From Rhizobium herbae (GTDB lineage Bacteria; Pseudomonadota; Alphaproteobacteria; Rhizobiales; Rhizobiaceae): 64,000 nt of DNA. The stretch covers positions 722,358 through 786,357 of the forward strand of contig NZ_JAEUAO010000003.1 of NCBI RefSeq assembly GCF_019511375.1, given 5' to 3'. Each line of letters opens with the position of its first letter. Positions within the stretch are counted from its first letter, which is position 1. Under the pieces are notes generated by a model, which worked only from the letters and a program-made list of their open reading frames with translations, was not told the origin of the DNA and ran no database searches. The position numbers and the translations under genes are program-made. This document shows positions 45,167-53,499 of this stretch, in pieces.

Positions 45167-45300
45167 AGAAGCGGTGACGTCATTTTACTGCCGCGACCGC
45201 AGGAGTCTGGTAACGCGGACTTAGCGTGGTCGCGCCGCACGCTGTGCGGTTTTCGAACAATTCCGTGGCTTGAAGCGATCTCTTGAACTAGCCTTCGGTG

Positions 45301-46251
45301 ATGTCGAAGTCCGATTCGCAAATTGTCCGGCTGGATCGAATCCCTGTTGTGCCCGCATGGGCAGTTGCGCGCGTTCCCGTAAGCAGCGACACGGAGGCCG
45401 CCTTCCAGGTGGGAGCGGCCTTGAATACGCTTGACAATCTGGTGCGGCTCCAACCGGATTGGGCTGGCGTCTGGCGTCAGCGCCTGGCGCTGAAATGTGC
45501 CGTATCCGCGGTGCGGCTTACCGGCCGATCCGAGGATGAGGCGGCCTTGCGGGACGTCTGGGTCTTGCGTGGGTCCGGCGACGAGCTGGGCCCTGCCGGC
45601 GCGATCCTTGCGGCCTACAAGCGGCTGGCGGCCCGGCCGATGCCGATCGACATCAAGGTGCTGCGCGAACTAGCCGATCTCTTCGCGATCCGCTGGAGTG
45701 ACGAGCTTGCCAATATCCCGGCCACGATCGATGACCTCAATCAAGCCGGGCGGATGGCTCCTTTTGCCGCCGCCGCGATCGTGGCGGAGATTTTGTCCGT
45801 TCGTCCCGATGCCGAGGCGCTCGCTTGGTGGCTGGCCGACTGGGTGCTGGCGCAAAGACTACACTGGGATCGCCCGATCCCGCTCTTGATGGCGCACCGC
45901 GCTTCATCCGCGTTTCGTCTCGAGGCGGGGAGGGGGCGTGTGCGCCCGGCAGAGCCAGGATTTGAGCGGGCGGTGTGTCTGGCTCTGGCGCAGGCGTCGG
46001 CCGAGGCATGCCGGCTGGCGTCGGAGCTCGCGAGGCGTGCGGATCGGCTGGTGGCCGTCGCGCCGAAGCTGCGGGCCAAGGGTGCAGGCGAGGCAATCCG
46101 TATCCTGCTTGACGAGGATGCGGTTTCCGGTGCGTTACGGACCGCAAGGCTGTCGCGCTGGGCCAGCCGTCGATTGTTTGAGCGCCTGATCGAATTCGAC
46201 GCCGTGCGCGAATTGTCCGGGCGATCGACGTTCAGGATCTACGGATTGTAA
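45301..46251 (+). CDS. DUF1403 family protein
   Basis: A 316-residue alphaproteobacterial protein, largely helical, with no membrane segment. It matches the DUF1403 pattern (VPAWAVARVPVSSDTEAAFQVGAALNTLDNLVR; RCALKC-like central helices; ARLSRWASRRLFERLIEFDAVRELSGRSTFRIYG at the end). No function is established. It is 2 bp before the ScpB-like gene, and the DUF1403-ScpB pair recurs on rhizobial plasmids, which suggests a joint role in replicon maintenance. The ATG at 45301 is preferred over the adjacent GTG. Confidence 0.82.
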   Translation: MSKSDSQIVRLDRIPVVPAWAVARVPVSSDTEAAFQVGAALNTLDNLVRLQPDWAGVWRQRLALKCAVSAVRLTGRSEDEAALRDVWVLRGSGDELGPAGAILAAYKRLAARPMPIDIKVLRELADLFAIRWSDELANIPATIDDLNQAGRMAPFAAAAIVAEILSVRPDAEALAWWLADWVLAQRLHWDRPIPLLMAHRASSAFRLEAGRGRVRPAEPGFERAVCLALAQASAEACRLASELARRADRLVAVAPKLRAKGAGEAIRILLDEDAVSGALRTARLSRWASRRLFERLIEFDAVRELSGRSTFRIYGL

Positions 46252-46253
46252 TC

Positions 46254-46949
46254 ATGGCAAGGCAAGCAGACGCAGCCAGAGCCGGAAGGGCGGAACGATC
46301 GCGCAGAGGTTCGGACAATGTGCTCCTCGACACCGAGCTTGCCGACTTGCCGCCGGAGTTGCGCTGGCGCGAATGGATGCAAAGGGTCGAGGCTGTCATC
46401 TTCGCTTCGGCGATTCCGGTGCCGCGCGAAACGCTGGCGCGGGTCGTCGGCCGCAACTGCAGTGTCGATTTGCTGATCGATGACCTGCGCGAGGAACTGC
46501 GCGACCGGCCCTATGAGCTGGTATCCGTCGCCGGCGGCTGGCAGCATCGTACGAAACCCGCTCATGCCGGCGTAATCCGCGCCTCAGGCGCGCCAACGCG
46601 GGCAGCCGCCGATCTGAATACCAACGAAGCCGCCGTTTTGATGGCGATCGGTTATTTCCAGCCGGTAACGCGCGCAGAACTTTCGAGGATCTTCGGGAAG
46701 GAAATCAGCCGCGACCTGATCGGCAGCCTGCGTTCGCTCGAGCTGATCGCTTCGGGCCCGCGCAGCCCCCAGCCCGGCGCGCCTTACACTTACGTGACAA
46801 CGCCCGCATTCCTGTCAGCCTTCGGCTTCGACACCCTGCGTGATCTGCCCGAGATTGAGATGCTGGAGGACGCGGGGCTGCTCGGGCGCGATGGAATGAT
46901 GTCGGCAGATCTCGCAACGCCAATATCTGAGGAAGACGACGAGGAATGA
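46254..46949 (+). CDS. scpB: ScpB-like SMC-Scp complex subunit (accessory copy)
   Basis: A 231-residue ScpB homologue with two winged-helix domains (RVEAVIFASAIPVPRETLARVVGRNCSVDLLIDDLREEL and LNTNEAAVLMAIGYFQPVTRAELSRIFGKEISRDLIGSLRSLELI). ScpB bridges SMC and ScpA kleisin in chromosome condensation. No scpA or smc gene adjoins it; it pairs with DUF1403 instead. The first 35 residues are a basic extension. This fits an accessory, plasmid-type copy rather than the housekeeping gene. Confidence 0.85.
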   Translation: MARQADAARAGRAERSRRGSDNVLLDTELADLPPELRWREWMQRVEAVIFASAIPVPRETLARVVGRNCSVDLLIDDLREELRDRPYELVSVAGGWQHRTKPAHAGVIRASGAPTRAAADLNTNEAAVLMAIGYFQPVTRAELSRIFGKEISRDLIGSLRSLELIASGPRSPQPGAPYTYVTTPAFLSAFGFDTLRDLPEIEMLEDAGLLGRDGMMSADLATPISEEDDEE

Positions 46950-46985
46950 CCACCAAGCCGGGAGGATTTTGCGACAAGCGTCCTC

Positions 46986-47318
46986 CTACGCAGTCGGATA
47001 TTCGTTCGCCGTGAAAACATGGTGATGGACGCGCCCCTTGAACATCTCAAGCAGTCCGCCGGTGACAGCGCGACTTTCGAAGCGCACATCCGACTGTAGT
47101 GCCCTGTTGCATGTCTCGATGTCGGGATAGCGGATGGCAAGCGCCATGGCGAAGGTTGGCGCTCCCTCGTCGCGGTCGGAGCCGTCCAGCACGCGCACTT
47201 CCTCGGCGCCCGGAAACCGGGTCCAGAGCGGGACGAGCTTTTCTTTCACGTAAGTGCGAAATTCGGCTTCCTTGCCTGGATGGATTTCCCCCTCGAAGAG
47301 GGCATAGCGAATGATCAT
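46986..47318 (-). CDS. small dimeric alpha-beta-barrel (ABM-like) protein
   Basis: A 110-residue protein. The start MIIRYALFEGEIHPGKEAEFRTYVKEKLVPLW and the later FAMALAIRYPDIETCNRAL fit the dimeric alpha/beta-barrel (antibiotic biosynthesis monooxygenase/EthD) fold; the enzymatic role is unknown. It lies downstream of the sugar binding-protein gene on the same strand but behind a strong terminator, so it may be expressed only by read-through or from its own promoter. Confidence 0.7.
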   Translation of the reverse strand: MIIRYALFEGEIHPGKEAEFRTYVKEKLVPLWTRFPGAEEVRVLDGSDRDEGAPTFAMALAIRYPDIETCNRALQSDVRFESRAVTGGLLEMFKGRVHHHVFTANEYPTA

Positions 47319-47357
47319 GGGATTGCTTCCGGTTGGCGGGATGTCTGAAGGTCGAAG

Positions 47358-47386
47358 AAAAAAATGGGCACCATTCGCGGTGCCCA
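47358..47386 (-). terminator. intrinsic terminator after the sugar-binding-protein gene
   Basis: On the minus strand TGGGCACC-GCGAAT-GGTGCCCA forms a perfect 8-bp stem with a 6-nt loop, followed directly by a run of seven T residues. It lies 17 bp after the binding-protein stop and is the best terminator in the window. Confidence 0.9.
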
Positions 47387-47402
47387 GTTGCTGGGAGGGC
47401 TG

Positions 47403-48503
47403 TTACATCTTGCCCCAGAGTTTCCGGTATTCGTCGCGATAGCCATTGTCCGGGTCGAAGGTGTTCTTCGGCCCGCCGTCGAACTCGACATTGTCAGCGG
47501 TGACGACATGGAGCGGTGAGAGGTAGCCCGACCATTGCTCGCCTGCAAAGGCACGATTCAGCTCGTCGACGAGCTGCCAGCCCTGCAGGTTCAGCGGTTC
47601 GGCAACCGTCACCTTCTGGAATTGGCCGGCGCGAATGCGCTGATAGGCGGATTCCGAACCATCACCGGCTGCCACATTGATCGGGGCGTCCGTGCCGGTT
47701 TTGCCGGCTGCGGCAAGCGACGGCCCCATGAAGTCGAAATAGAGGTCGTTGATGGCGAGCGAATGCGTCCACTGGTCGCCGTATTTCTGCAACAGCGAGG
47801 TCGTCAGCTGCGGCATGCGCTGCGAGGTTTCGGCAATCGGGGTATCGACATATTCGAGCACCTTACCGCCGAGCGCCTCGATCTCGGCCTTCATCTTGTC
47901 CGCCTTGGCGATCGCGATGGCATAGGTCGAGTCGGTGAAGATGATCACGCCGGGCTTGCCCTTCGCGTCTACATAGGCATAGTCGGCCGCAGCCTTGGAG
48001 ACTTCCATGGCATCGGTGCTGACATTGGCGAAGAGACCGGTCTTTTCATCCGGACCGATGACCGGACCCGCATGCCAGGCAACCAGCGGAATGCCCGCGG
48101 CCTTGGCCTGTTCCAGCGCCGGACCCTGCTCGACCGCATCGAACCCGTTGATGATGATGCCGGCCGGCTTCAGCGCCATCGCCTGGCCGAATGCTGCCGT
48201 GCGGCCCCCAATCGAGCCCGCGCCATCGAGCACCTTGACCTCCCAGCCGATCGCCTTGGCAGCTTCCTCGACGCCAGTGGTGACGCCGAGAATGCCGCCG
48301 TTCTTCAGGTCGCCGGCGAGAACGACGATCGTCTTGCCCTCCTGCGCCTTCGGGCTTGTCTTCGGGCCGTCCCAGGCCGTGACGCGGGTCGCGTATTTGT
48401 CGACGACCGCCTTGGCATCCGCGACCGCGTCCGCCAGAGCCGGCCACGCCGCGATTAACGCGAGTGTCGTAATCGAGCCGTGAAGTAGTGTTCTGCGTTT
48501 CAT
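47403..48503 (-). CDS. sugar ABC transporter substrate-binding protein (RbsB-like)
   Basis: A 366-residue periplasmic binding protein of the type-I sugar group. The start MKRRTLLHGSITTLALIAAWPALADA has a twin-arginine-like N-terminus and a signal peptide ending near ALADA. KTIVVLAGDLKNGGILGVTTGVEEAAKAIGWEVKVLDGAGS is the usual first lobe, and FDAVEQGPALEQAKAAGIPLVAWH is also conserved. With the neighbouring idn genes, the ligand is probably an aldonic acid or sugar lactone such as idonate. The ATG follows GGGAGGAAG. Confidence 0.92.
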   Translation of the reverse strand: MKRRTLLHGSITTLALIAAWPALADAVADAKAVVDKYATRVTAWDGPKTSPKAQEGKTIVVLAGDLKNGGILGVTTGVEEAAKAIGWEVKVLDGAGSIGGRTAAFGQAMALKPAGIIINGFDAVEQGPALEQAKAAGIPLVAWHAGPVIGPDEKTGLFANVSTDAMEVSKAAADYAYVDAKGKPGVIIFTDSTYAIAIAKADKMKAEIEALGGKVLEYVDTPIAETSQRMPQLTTSLLQKYGDQWTHSLAINDLYFDFMGPSLAAAGKTGTDAPINVAAGDGSESAYQRIRAGQFQKVTVAEPLNLQGWQLVDELNRAFAGEQWSGYLSPLHVVTADNVEFDGGPKNTFDPDNGYRDEYRKLWGKM

Positions 48504-48534
48504 GGTTCTTCCTCCCTTTGAAGATGGTGTTCCG

Positions 48535-49599
48535 TCATTTGTTTTGTGTTTTCGTTGGCAACGGGCCGGGTGCCGCGGCCTTGCCGGCTGCACCGCGTTT
48601 GCGCTGGGCATAGCCGGCGATGCCGATGGCGACGAGCAGAGTGACGCCGTTGAAGAGGGGCTCGACGAAGAACGAGCCGCCGGTCTGCTGGATCCCCGAA
48701 ATGCCGACGGCCAGAATGATAACGCCGGTCATCGTGCCCCAGACATTGACGCGGCCGGGTTTTATGGTGGTGGAGCCGAGAAAGGCGCCGACCAGTGCCG
48801 GCAGCAGATATTCAAGCCCGACGCTCGCCTGGCCGATGCGCAGCTTGGAGGCAAGCAGCACTCCAGCGAGTGCCGCGAGGGTTCCGGACGAGACGAAGGC
48901 GCCAATGACGAACCGGCGCACCGGGATGCCGTTCAGCGCCGCCGCCTTGGGGTTGGCGCCGATGGCATATACGTAGCGGCCGATTGGCAGATATTCGAGA
49001 ATGATCCAGAGTGCGCCGGCGAGCAGCAGAACATAAAAGCCGGTGATCGGCAGGCCGAGGACCATCGTCCCATTGAGCGCGTAGAAGCCTTCCGGCAAGA
49101 CCCCGACCACCTGCCGGCCACCCGTGTGCCAGAGCGCCAGCGCATAAAGGATTGTGCCGGTTCCGAGCGTCGCGATGAAACTGTCGATCCGAGCGACCTC
49201 GACCAGCAGACCGTTGAGGAAACCCGTGATGGCGCCGAGCGCAAGCACGATCGCCACAGCCACCGGCCAGGGCACGCCGAACATGGTCTGCAGGCTGATC
49301 GCCAGGATATGCCAGAGCACGATACCATAGCCAACCGTAAGGTCGATGCGGCCGGATGCCATCGGGATCATCGCCGCCAGCGACAGGAGTGCAATGATCG
49401 CCTTGTCGGAGACGATGGAGCGCAGGTTGAGAAGTGTCGGGAAGGTCGCCGGCAGGAGGACCGAAAACAGGACGATCAGCAGCACTGTCAGGATAACCAG
49501 GCCATAGACGGGGATATAGCGAGCAATCTTCTGGCTTGCGGTCAGTCCGGCCAGTTCGCTGCGCGTCGGCTCAAGGGCCGTGGATTCGATCGATTGCAT
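48535..49599 (-). CDS. sugar ABC transporter permease (RbsC-like)
   Basis: A 354-residue inner-membrane permease of the ribose/xylose type. It has about ten hydrophobic segments, including LVILTVLLIVLFSVLLP near the start, and the signature GRIDLTVGYGIVLWHILAISLQ. The central TGFLNGLLVEVARIDSFIATLGTGTILYALAL block and AALNGIPVRRFVIGAF are also typical. It forms the channel with the RbsA-like ATPase encoded 21 bp upstream, and the binding protein is encoded 31 bp downstream. Confidence 0.93.
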   Translation of the reverse strand: MQSIESTALEPTRSELAGLTASQKIARYIPVYGLVILTVLLIVLFSVLLPATFPTLLNLRSIVSDKAIIALLSLAAMIPMASGRIDLTVGYGIVLWHILAISLQTMFGVPWPVAVAIVLALGAITGFLNGLLVEVARIDSFIATLGTGTILYALALWHTGGRQVVGVLPEGFYALNGTMVLGLPITGFYVLLLAGALWIILEYLPIGRYVYAIGANPKAAALNGIPVRRFVIGAFVSSGTLAALAGVLLASKLRIGQASVGLEYLLPALVGAFLGSTTIKPGRVNVWGTMTGVIILAVGISGIQQTGGSFFVEPLFNGVTLLVAIGIAGYAQRKRGAAGKAAAPGPLPTKTQNK

Positions 49600-49620
49600 G
49601 GTTCTTGGCTCCCGTGGCTC

Positions 49621-51117
49621 TCAGGCGGCTTCCGATGCCGATGCGGCGGCTATGACGGCGGATGTGGTAAGGGCTTCGCCCTGAAGTTCCGCGACGATGC
49701 GGCCGCGTGAAAACACCAGGGCGCGATGGCAGATATGGGCAATTTCCTCGAAGTCGGTCGAAACCACGACAACGGCAAGGCCCGCCTCGAGCGCCCGGGC
49801 GATCAGCTTGTAGATCTCGGCCTTGGCGCCGATATCGACACCGGCCGTCGGGTCTTCGGCGACGAGCAGCTTGCGGCTCGTTCTGAGCCAGCGGCCGACG
49901 ACGACCTTTTGCTGGTTGCCGCCTGACAGCGCTTCGATCGGCAGGCTCTGGTCGTTCGGGCGAAGGCCGACAGTCTCGCCGATCCTGCGGGCCTCTTCGG
50001 CTTCGTTCGCCGGGGACAGGAACGAGAACAGGCCGCGGCCGGATGCGCCCGGATTGAGGAAGGTGTTTTCCCGAAGCGACAGCGACATTGCCACCGATTC
50101 CTCCGTGCGGTCGCGCGCGATCAGCCCGATGCCGGATCTCATCGCCGCAACCGGGTTTGCGAGATCCGGTTCCTCGCCGTTCAAGTGTATGGTGCCGCCG
50201 AAGGCTTCGCAGCCGAACAAGGCCCGGCCGATCAGTTCCTGGCCCGCGCCGCGCAGGCCGACGAGCCCGAGAAGCTCATTCTGGCGGATGTCGAAGGAAA
50301 TCGGTGCGGTCCCCGTGCAAATGAGATTGCGGGCAGCGAGCACCGTCTTGCCCGGTTTGCTGGGCGCCTTGACGAAGAGCTGGTTGGCCGGGCGACCGAC
50401 GATCATCTCGATCAACTCGTCAGGCTTTGTTTCAGCAACAGGGCGCTGGCCGACCAGGCGACCGTCGCGCAAGACGGCGACGCGATCGGCGATACGGAAG
50501 ATCTCGTCAAGCCGGTGCGACACGTAGATCATGCCGACACCGCGTTCCTTCAGCGGGCGGATGGCCTCGAAGAGCCGTTCCACCTCGTCGGCCGGCAGGC
50601 TGGCGGTCGGCTCGTCGAGCACCAGCACGTCGGCTTCGACAGCCAAGGCGCGGGCAATCGCGACCAGCGATTTTTCGGTACGGGTCAGGTCCTGCACCCG
50701 CGTGCTCGGATCGAAATCGCAACCGACGAGCTTCAACGCTTCGCGCGCCCGCTCTTCCGTCCGGCGCCAATCGATCAGTCGCGAGCGCAGGGAAAAGCCC
50801 TGTGCGAGGCCGACATTCTCGCCGACCGTCATCCATTCGACGAGACCGAGATCCTGATGGATGAAGGCCACAGGCTGGCGCTCGTTCGGCTTGGGCGGGC
50901 GATGGCTGTAGGGCTCGCCGCGAAACAGGATTTGGCCGCCGTCTGGCTTGTAGATACCGGCCAGCGTCTTGATAAGGGTCGACTTGCCGGCGCCATTTTC
51001 TCCCAGAAGAGCGAGAATTTCGCCGGGAAGCAGGTTGATGGAGACATTTTCGAGCGCGCGGGTGCCACCAAATATCTTGGTAATCCCCTGAAACTCGATG
51101 AGTTTGCGGCTGTCCAT
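49621..51117 (-). CDS. sugar ABC transporter ATP-binding protein (RbsA-like, two ABC domains)
   Basis: A 498-residue tandem ATPase. The first domain has Walker A GENGAGKSTL, Walker B VLVLDEPTASLP and a signature-like LTRTEKSLVAIARAL. The second has a degenerate P-loop (GLRGAGQELIGRALF), a good signature (LSGGNQQKVVVGRWL) and VAEDPTAGVDIGAKAEI. A degenerate second P-loop is usual for RbsA. The ATG at 51117 follows GGAGGAGCAGGG. A LacI-type operator lies 32-49 bp upstream, so this gene probably opens the importer transcription unit. Confidence 0.93.
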   Translation of the reverse strand: MDSRKLIEFQGITKIFGGTRALENVSINLLPGEILALLGENGAGKSTLIKTLAGIYKPDGGQILFRGEPYSHRPPKPNERQPVAFIHQDLGLVEWMTVGENVGLAQGFSLRSRLIDWRRTEERAREALKLVGCDFDPSTRVQDLTRTEKSLVAIARALAVEADVLVLDEPTASLPADEVERLFEAIRPLKERGVGMIYVSHRLDEIFRIADRVAVLRDGRLVGQRPVAETKPDELIEMIVGRPANQLFVKAPSKPGKTVLAARNLICTGTAPISFDIRQNELLGLVGLRGAGQELIGRALFGCEAFGGTIHLNGEEPDLANPVAAMRSGIGLIARDRTEESVAMSLSLRENTFLNPGASGRGLFSFLSPANEAEEARRIGETVGLRPNDQSLPIEALSGGNQQKVVVGRWLRTSRKLLVAEDPTAGVDIGAKAEIYKLIARALEAGLAVVVVSTDFEEIAHICHRALVFSRGRIVAELQGEALTTSAVIAAASASEAA

Positions 51118-51148
51118 CCCTGCTCCTCCCAAAGCGTCGAATGAGACA

Positions 51149-51166
51149 TATGTTATCGATAACATA
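51149..51166. promoter_or_regulatory. LacI-type operator upstream of the Rbs-like ABC operon
   Basis: TATGTTATCGATAACATA is a perfect 18-bp palindrome with the central CG of LacI-family sites. On the minus strand a TTGACT -35 box (51179-51174) precedes it, so the site covers the spacer and -10 region of the importer promoter. Confidence 0.85.
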
Positions 51167-51204
51167 ATCGGATAGTCAAGGACCGAAGTGGCTTCAAACC
51201 GATT

Positions 51205-52098
51205 TTATCGGGCGAAGGCGCCGTCGAGCAGGCGCATCATTTCGGCTGAATCGCGCGCACCAAGTCCGGCAGCGCAGAGCAGGCGGTGGATTTCTACGAC
51301 CTGACCGGTCATCGGCAAGGGCGTCTTTGTCTTCAAGGCAAAGGCCTGAAGGGAATCCAGGTCCTTCAGCATATTGTCGATCCGGCCGGTAGGCGTGTAG
51401 TCGCGGGCGGCGAACTTTCCCATGAATTCCTGAAGGATGCTGCTGTCGGCGCGGCCGCCGGCGAGAGCCGCCGGAATGGAAGCGGCATCGACGCCGCCTG
51501 CCTCGGCCAGTTTCGTCGCTTCCGCGACCGCCTGGAAGATCACCGCGCAGAACAGCTGGTTGATGAGCTTCGTCGTCTGCCCGGCGCCGCTGCCGCCCAT
51601 CAGCGTGTAGTTGCGGGCAAGGTGCCGCATCACCGCCCGGGCGCGCTCGAAATCGGCTTCCTCGCCGCCTGCCATGATCGTCAGCCGGCCACCAAGAGCG
51701 CCGGGTGCGCCACCGGACAGGGGGCAATCGACCCATTTCATGCCGGTCTCGCTGGCCAGTCTTCCTGCCATTTCCGCCGTGTCGGCCGGGTCGATTGAAG
51801 ACATGTCGATCAAGATCTTGGTCGCATCCGCACTCGCGCTGACGCCCTCTTTGCCGAACACAACGGCTCGCACGATATTGGCATGGTTGAGGCTGAGGAT
51901 GACGAAGTCGCTTCGCCGGGTGGCGTCAGCGACCGATGCCGCCGCCGATGCTCCCTTGTCCGTCAGCGCCTTCACTTTCTCTTTGTCGAGATCAAAGACG
52001 GTAACGGTCTGCCCGGTCTCGATCAGGCGCGCTGCAATCGCCGATCCCATGATCCCGGCGCCGATGACGGCGACCCTGCAGGCTTGCGCATCGGTCAT
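51205..52098 (-). CDS. beta-hydroxyacid dehydrogenase (6PGDH/HIBDH-like)
   Basis: A 297-residue NAD(P)-dependent dehydrogenase. The Rossmann motif is VIGAGIMGSAIAARL, the substrate loop is CPLSGGAPGALGGRLTIMAGG and the catalytic Lys is in GSGAGQTTKLINQLF. The family includes 3-hydroxyisobutyrate, tartronate-semialdehyde and 2-hydroxy-3-oxopropionate enzymes. It lies between gluconokinase (ATGA overlap) and the importer operon, so an aldonate-derived substrate is likely. Confidence 0.9.
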   Translation of the reverse strand: MTDAQACRVAVIGAGIMGSAIAARLIETGQTVTVFDLDKEKVKALTDKGASAAASVADATRRSDFVILSLNHANIVRAVVFGKEGVSASADATKILIDMSSIDPADTAEMAGRLASETGMKWVDCPLSGGAPGALGGRLTIMAGGEEADFERARAVMRHLARNYTLMGGSGAGQTTKLINQLFCAVIFQAVAEATKLAEAGGVDAASIPAALAGGRADSSILQEFMGKFAARDYTPTGRIDNMLKDLDSLQAFALKTKTPLPMTGQVVEIHRLLCAAGLGARDSAEMMRLLDGAFAR

Positions 52099-52637
52099 GG
52101 GTCAACTCCGTTCAGCGCGGCAAGGCCCGCAAGCGCCTGTGTTGCAATGGTGTCCGGCAAGGGTGCGATATCGACGGTCACGACACGATCCTCGCCTTCC
52201 GGGCTTTCCAGCGTCGCCAACTGGCTGTCGAGCAGCGAGGCCTTGAAAAAATGCCCCGGACGGTCGGTCATTCGCGCCAAAAGGATGTCCCTCGATCCCT
52301 TGAGGTAGACGAATGCGAGGGCGCTGCCCGCTGCCCGCCGGAGCCGCTCGCGATAAATCCGCTTCAGCGCCGAGCAGGAGATGACGATACCCGTCTCCCG
52401 CGCGCCTTCGAGCCGATTGCCGATGATCTCGAGCCAGGGCCAGCGGTCTTCGTCGTCAAGCGGAACGCCGGCCGACATCTTGGCGATGTTTGCCGCCGGG
52501 TGCAGGCTGTCGCCCTCAACGTAGGGCAGGCCGAGATGAGCCGCCAGCCGCTCGCCGATCGACGACTTGCCGCAGCCGCTGACGCCCATCACGACGATCG
52601 GCCCCCTAAAGGCAGGTGGTGATGCCGCCATCGACAT
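52095..52637 (-). CDS. gntK: gluconokinase
   Basis: A 180-residue thermoresistant-type gluconokinase phosphorylating D-gluconate to 6-phosphogluconate, which feeds the Entner-Doudoroff pathway. The P-loop is GVSGCGKSS near the N-terminus, and EGDSLHPAANIAKMSAGVPLDDEDRWPWL and VISCSALKRIYRERLR are gluconokinase-specific. It overlaps the upstream ketogluconate reductase gene by 32 bp and the downstream dehydrogenase by 4 bp, so the three are translationally linked. Confidence 0.93.
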   Translation of the reverse strand: MSMAASPPAFRGPIVVMGVSGCGKSSIGERLAAHLGLPYVEGDSLHPAANIAKMSAGVPLDDEDRWPWLEIIGNRLEGARETGIVISCSALKRIYRERLRRAAGSALAFVYLKGSRDILLARMTDRPGHFFKASLLDSQLATLESPEGEDRVVTVDIAPLPDTIATQALAGLAALNGVDP

Positions 52638-53373
52638 AGAGCGTGTGTCCGTTCACAAAAGAGGAAGCCTTGCCGGCGAGAAAAACCGCCGATCCGACCA
52701 GTTCATCGACATTGCCCCAGCGGCCGGCCGGGGTGCGCTTTTCCAGCCAGCCGGAAAATTCCGCGCTATCGACCAGTGCCTGGTTGAGCGGCGTCTTGAA
52801 ATAGCCAGGGGCAATCGCGTTGATCTGCAGCCCGTGTTTGGCCCAATCGGCGCACATGCCGCGCGTCAGGTTGCGCACCGCGCCCTTGGTCGCGGTATAG
52901 GGCGCGATGCCCGGACGCGCCATCTCGCTCTGCACCGAGGCGATGTTGATGATCTTGCCGTGACCGCGCGCTATCATGTGTTTGGCGACGGCCTGCCCGA
53001 CATAGAAGACGCTGGATATATTGGTGGAGAGCAGCAGCTCCCACTTGTCGGCCGGAAAATCCTCGAGCGGCGTGCGGAACTGCATGCCGGCGTTGTTGAT
53101 GAGAATGTCGATCGGCCCGATATCTGCCTCGATGGCAGCGACGCCTGTTGCAACCGACTCCTTGTCGGTCACGTCGAAAACGGCGGCATGGGCCGTGTGG
53201 CCAGCCTGACGCAGGGTTTCAACCGCGGCTTCGACCTTTTCAGCCGAGCGGCCGTTGATGATGACCTCGGCGCCATGTGCCGCAAGACCTTCTGCAAGCG
53301 CATAGCCGATGCCCTGGCTGGAGCCGGTGACGAGCGCCCGAAGGCCGCTCAGATCGAACAGTGGAAATCCCAT
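52606..53373 (-). CDS. idnO: 5-keto-D-gluconate 5-reductase (SDR)
   Basis: A 255-residue classical SDR. The cofactor motif is TGSSQGIG near residue 17, the structural NNAG follows, the catalytic Ser is in NIASVQS and the Tyr/Lys in YTATKGAV. Length and sequence (FDLSGLRALVTGSSQGIGYALAEGLA, WAKHGLQINAIAPGYFKTPLNQAL) match gluconate 5-dehydrogenase/IdnO, which reduces 5-ketogluconate to gluconate. The ATG at 53373 follows GGGAGG with a long spacer; upstream Met codons at 53394 and 53409 are possible. It faces the divergent 2-hydroxyacid dehydrogenase across a shared operator. Confidence 0.87.
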   Translation of the reverse strand: MGFPLFDLSGLRALVTGSSQGIGYALAEGLAAHGAEVIINGRSAEKVEAAVETLRQAGHTAHAAVFDVTDKESVATGVAAIEADIGPIDILINNAGMQFRTPLEDFPADKWELLLSTNISSVFYVGQAVAKHMIARGHGKIINIASVQSEMARPGIAPYTATKGAVRNLTRGMCADWAKHGLQINAIAPGYFKTPLNQALVDSAEFSGWLEKRTPAGRWGNVDELVGSAVFLAGKASSFVNGHTLYVDGGITTCL

Positions 53374-53448
53374 GAATGAGCTGCCTCCCAGCATTCCGTA
53401 TTGTTTCAATGACGCTGACTATTTACAGCGGCCGGTTTCTATTGACAC

Positions 53449-53468
53449 ATATGTTATCGATAACATAT
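53449..53468. promoter_or_regulatory. LacI-type operator between idnO and the 2-hydroxyacid dehydrogenase gene
   Basis: ATATGTTATCGATAACATAT is a perfect 20-bp palindrome. A TTGACA -35 box (53442-53447, plus) lies just before it, so a bound repressor would block the plus-strand promoter and probably the divergent idnO promoter too. The core is identical to the site at 51149-51166. Confidence 0.9.
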
Positions 53469-53499
53469 CAAGTCAAGCAGGAAAATTCAGGAGAAAGCC

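Noticed and set aside
48502..49710. 402-codon plus-strand frame opposite the RbsC-like permease
   Set aside because: Hydrophilic, repetitive antisense translation of a membrane protein with no homology; the permease on the minus strand is certain.
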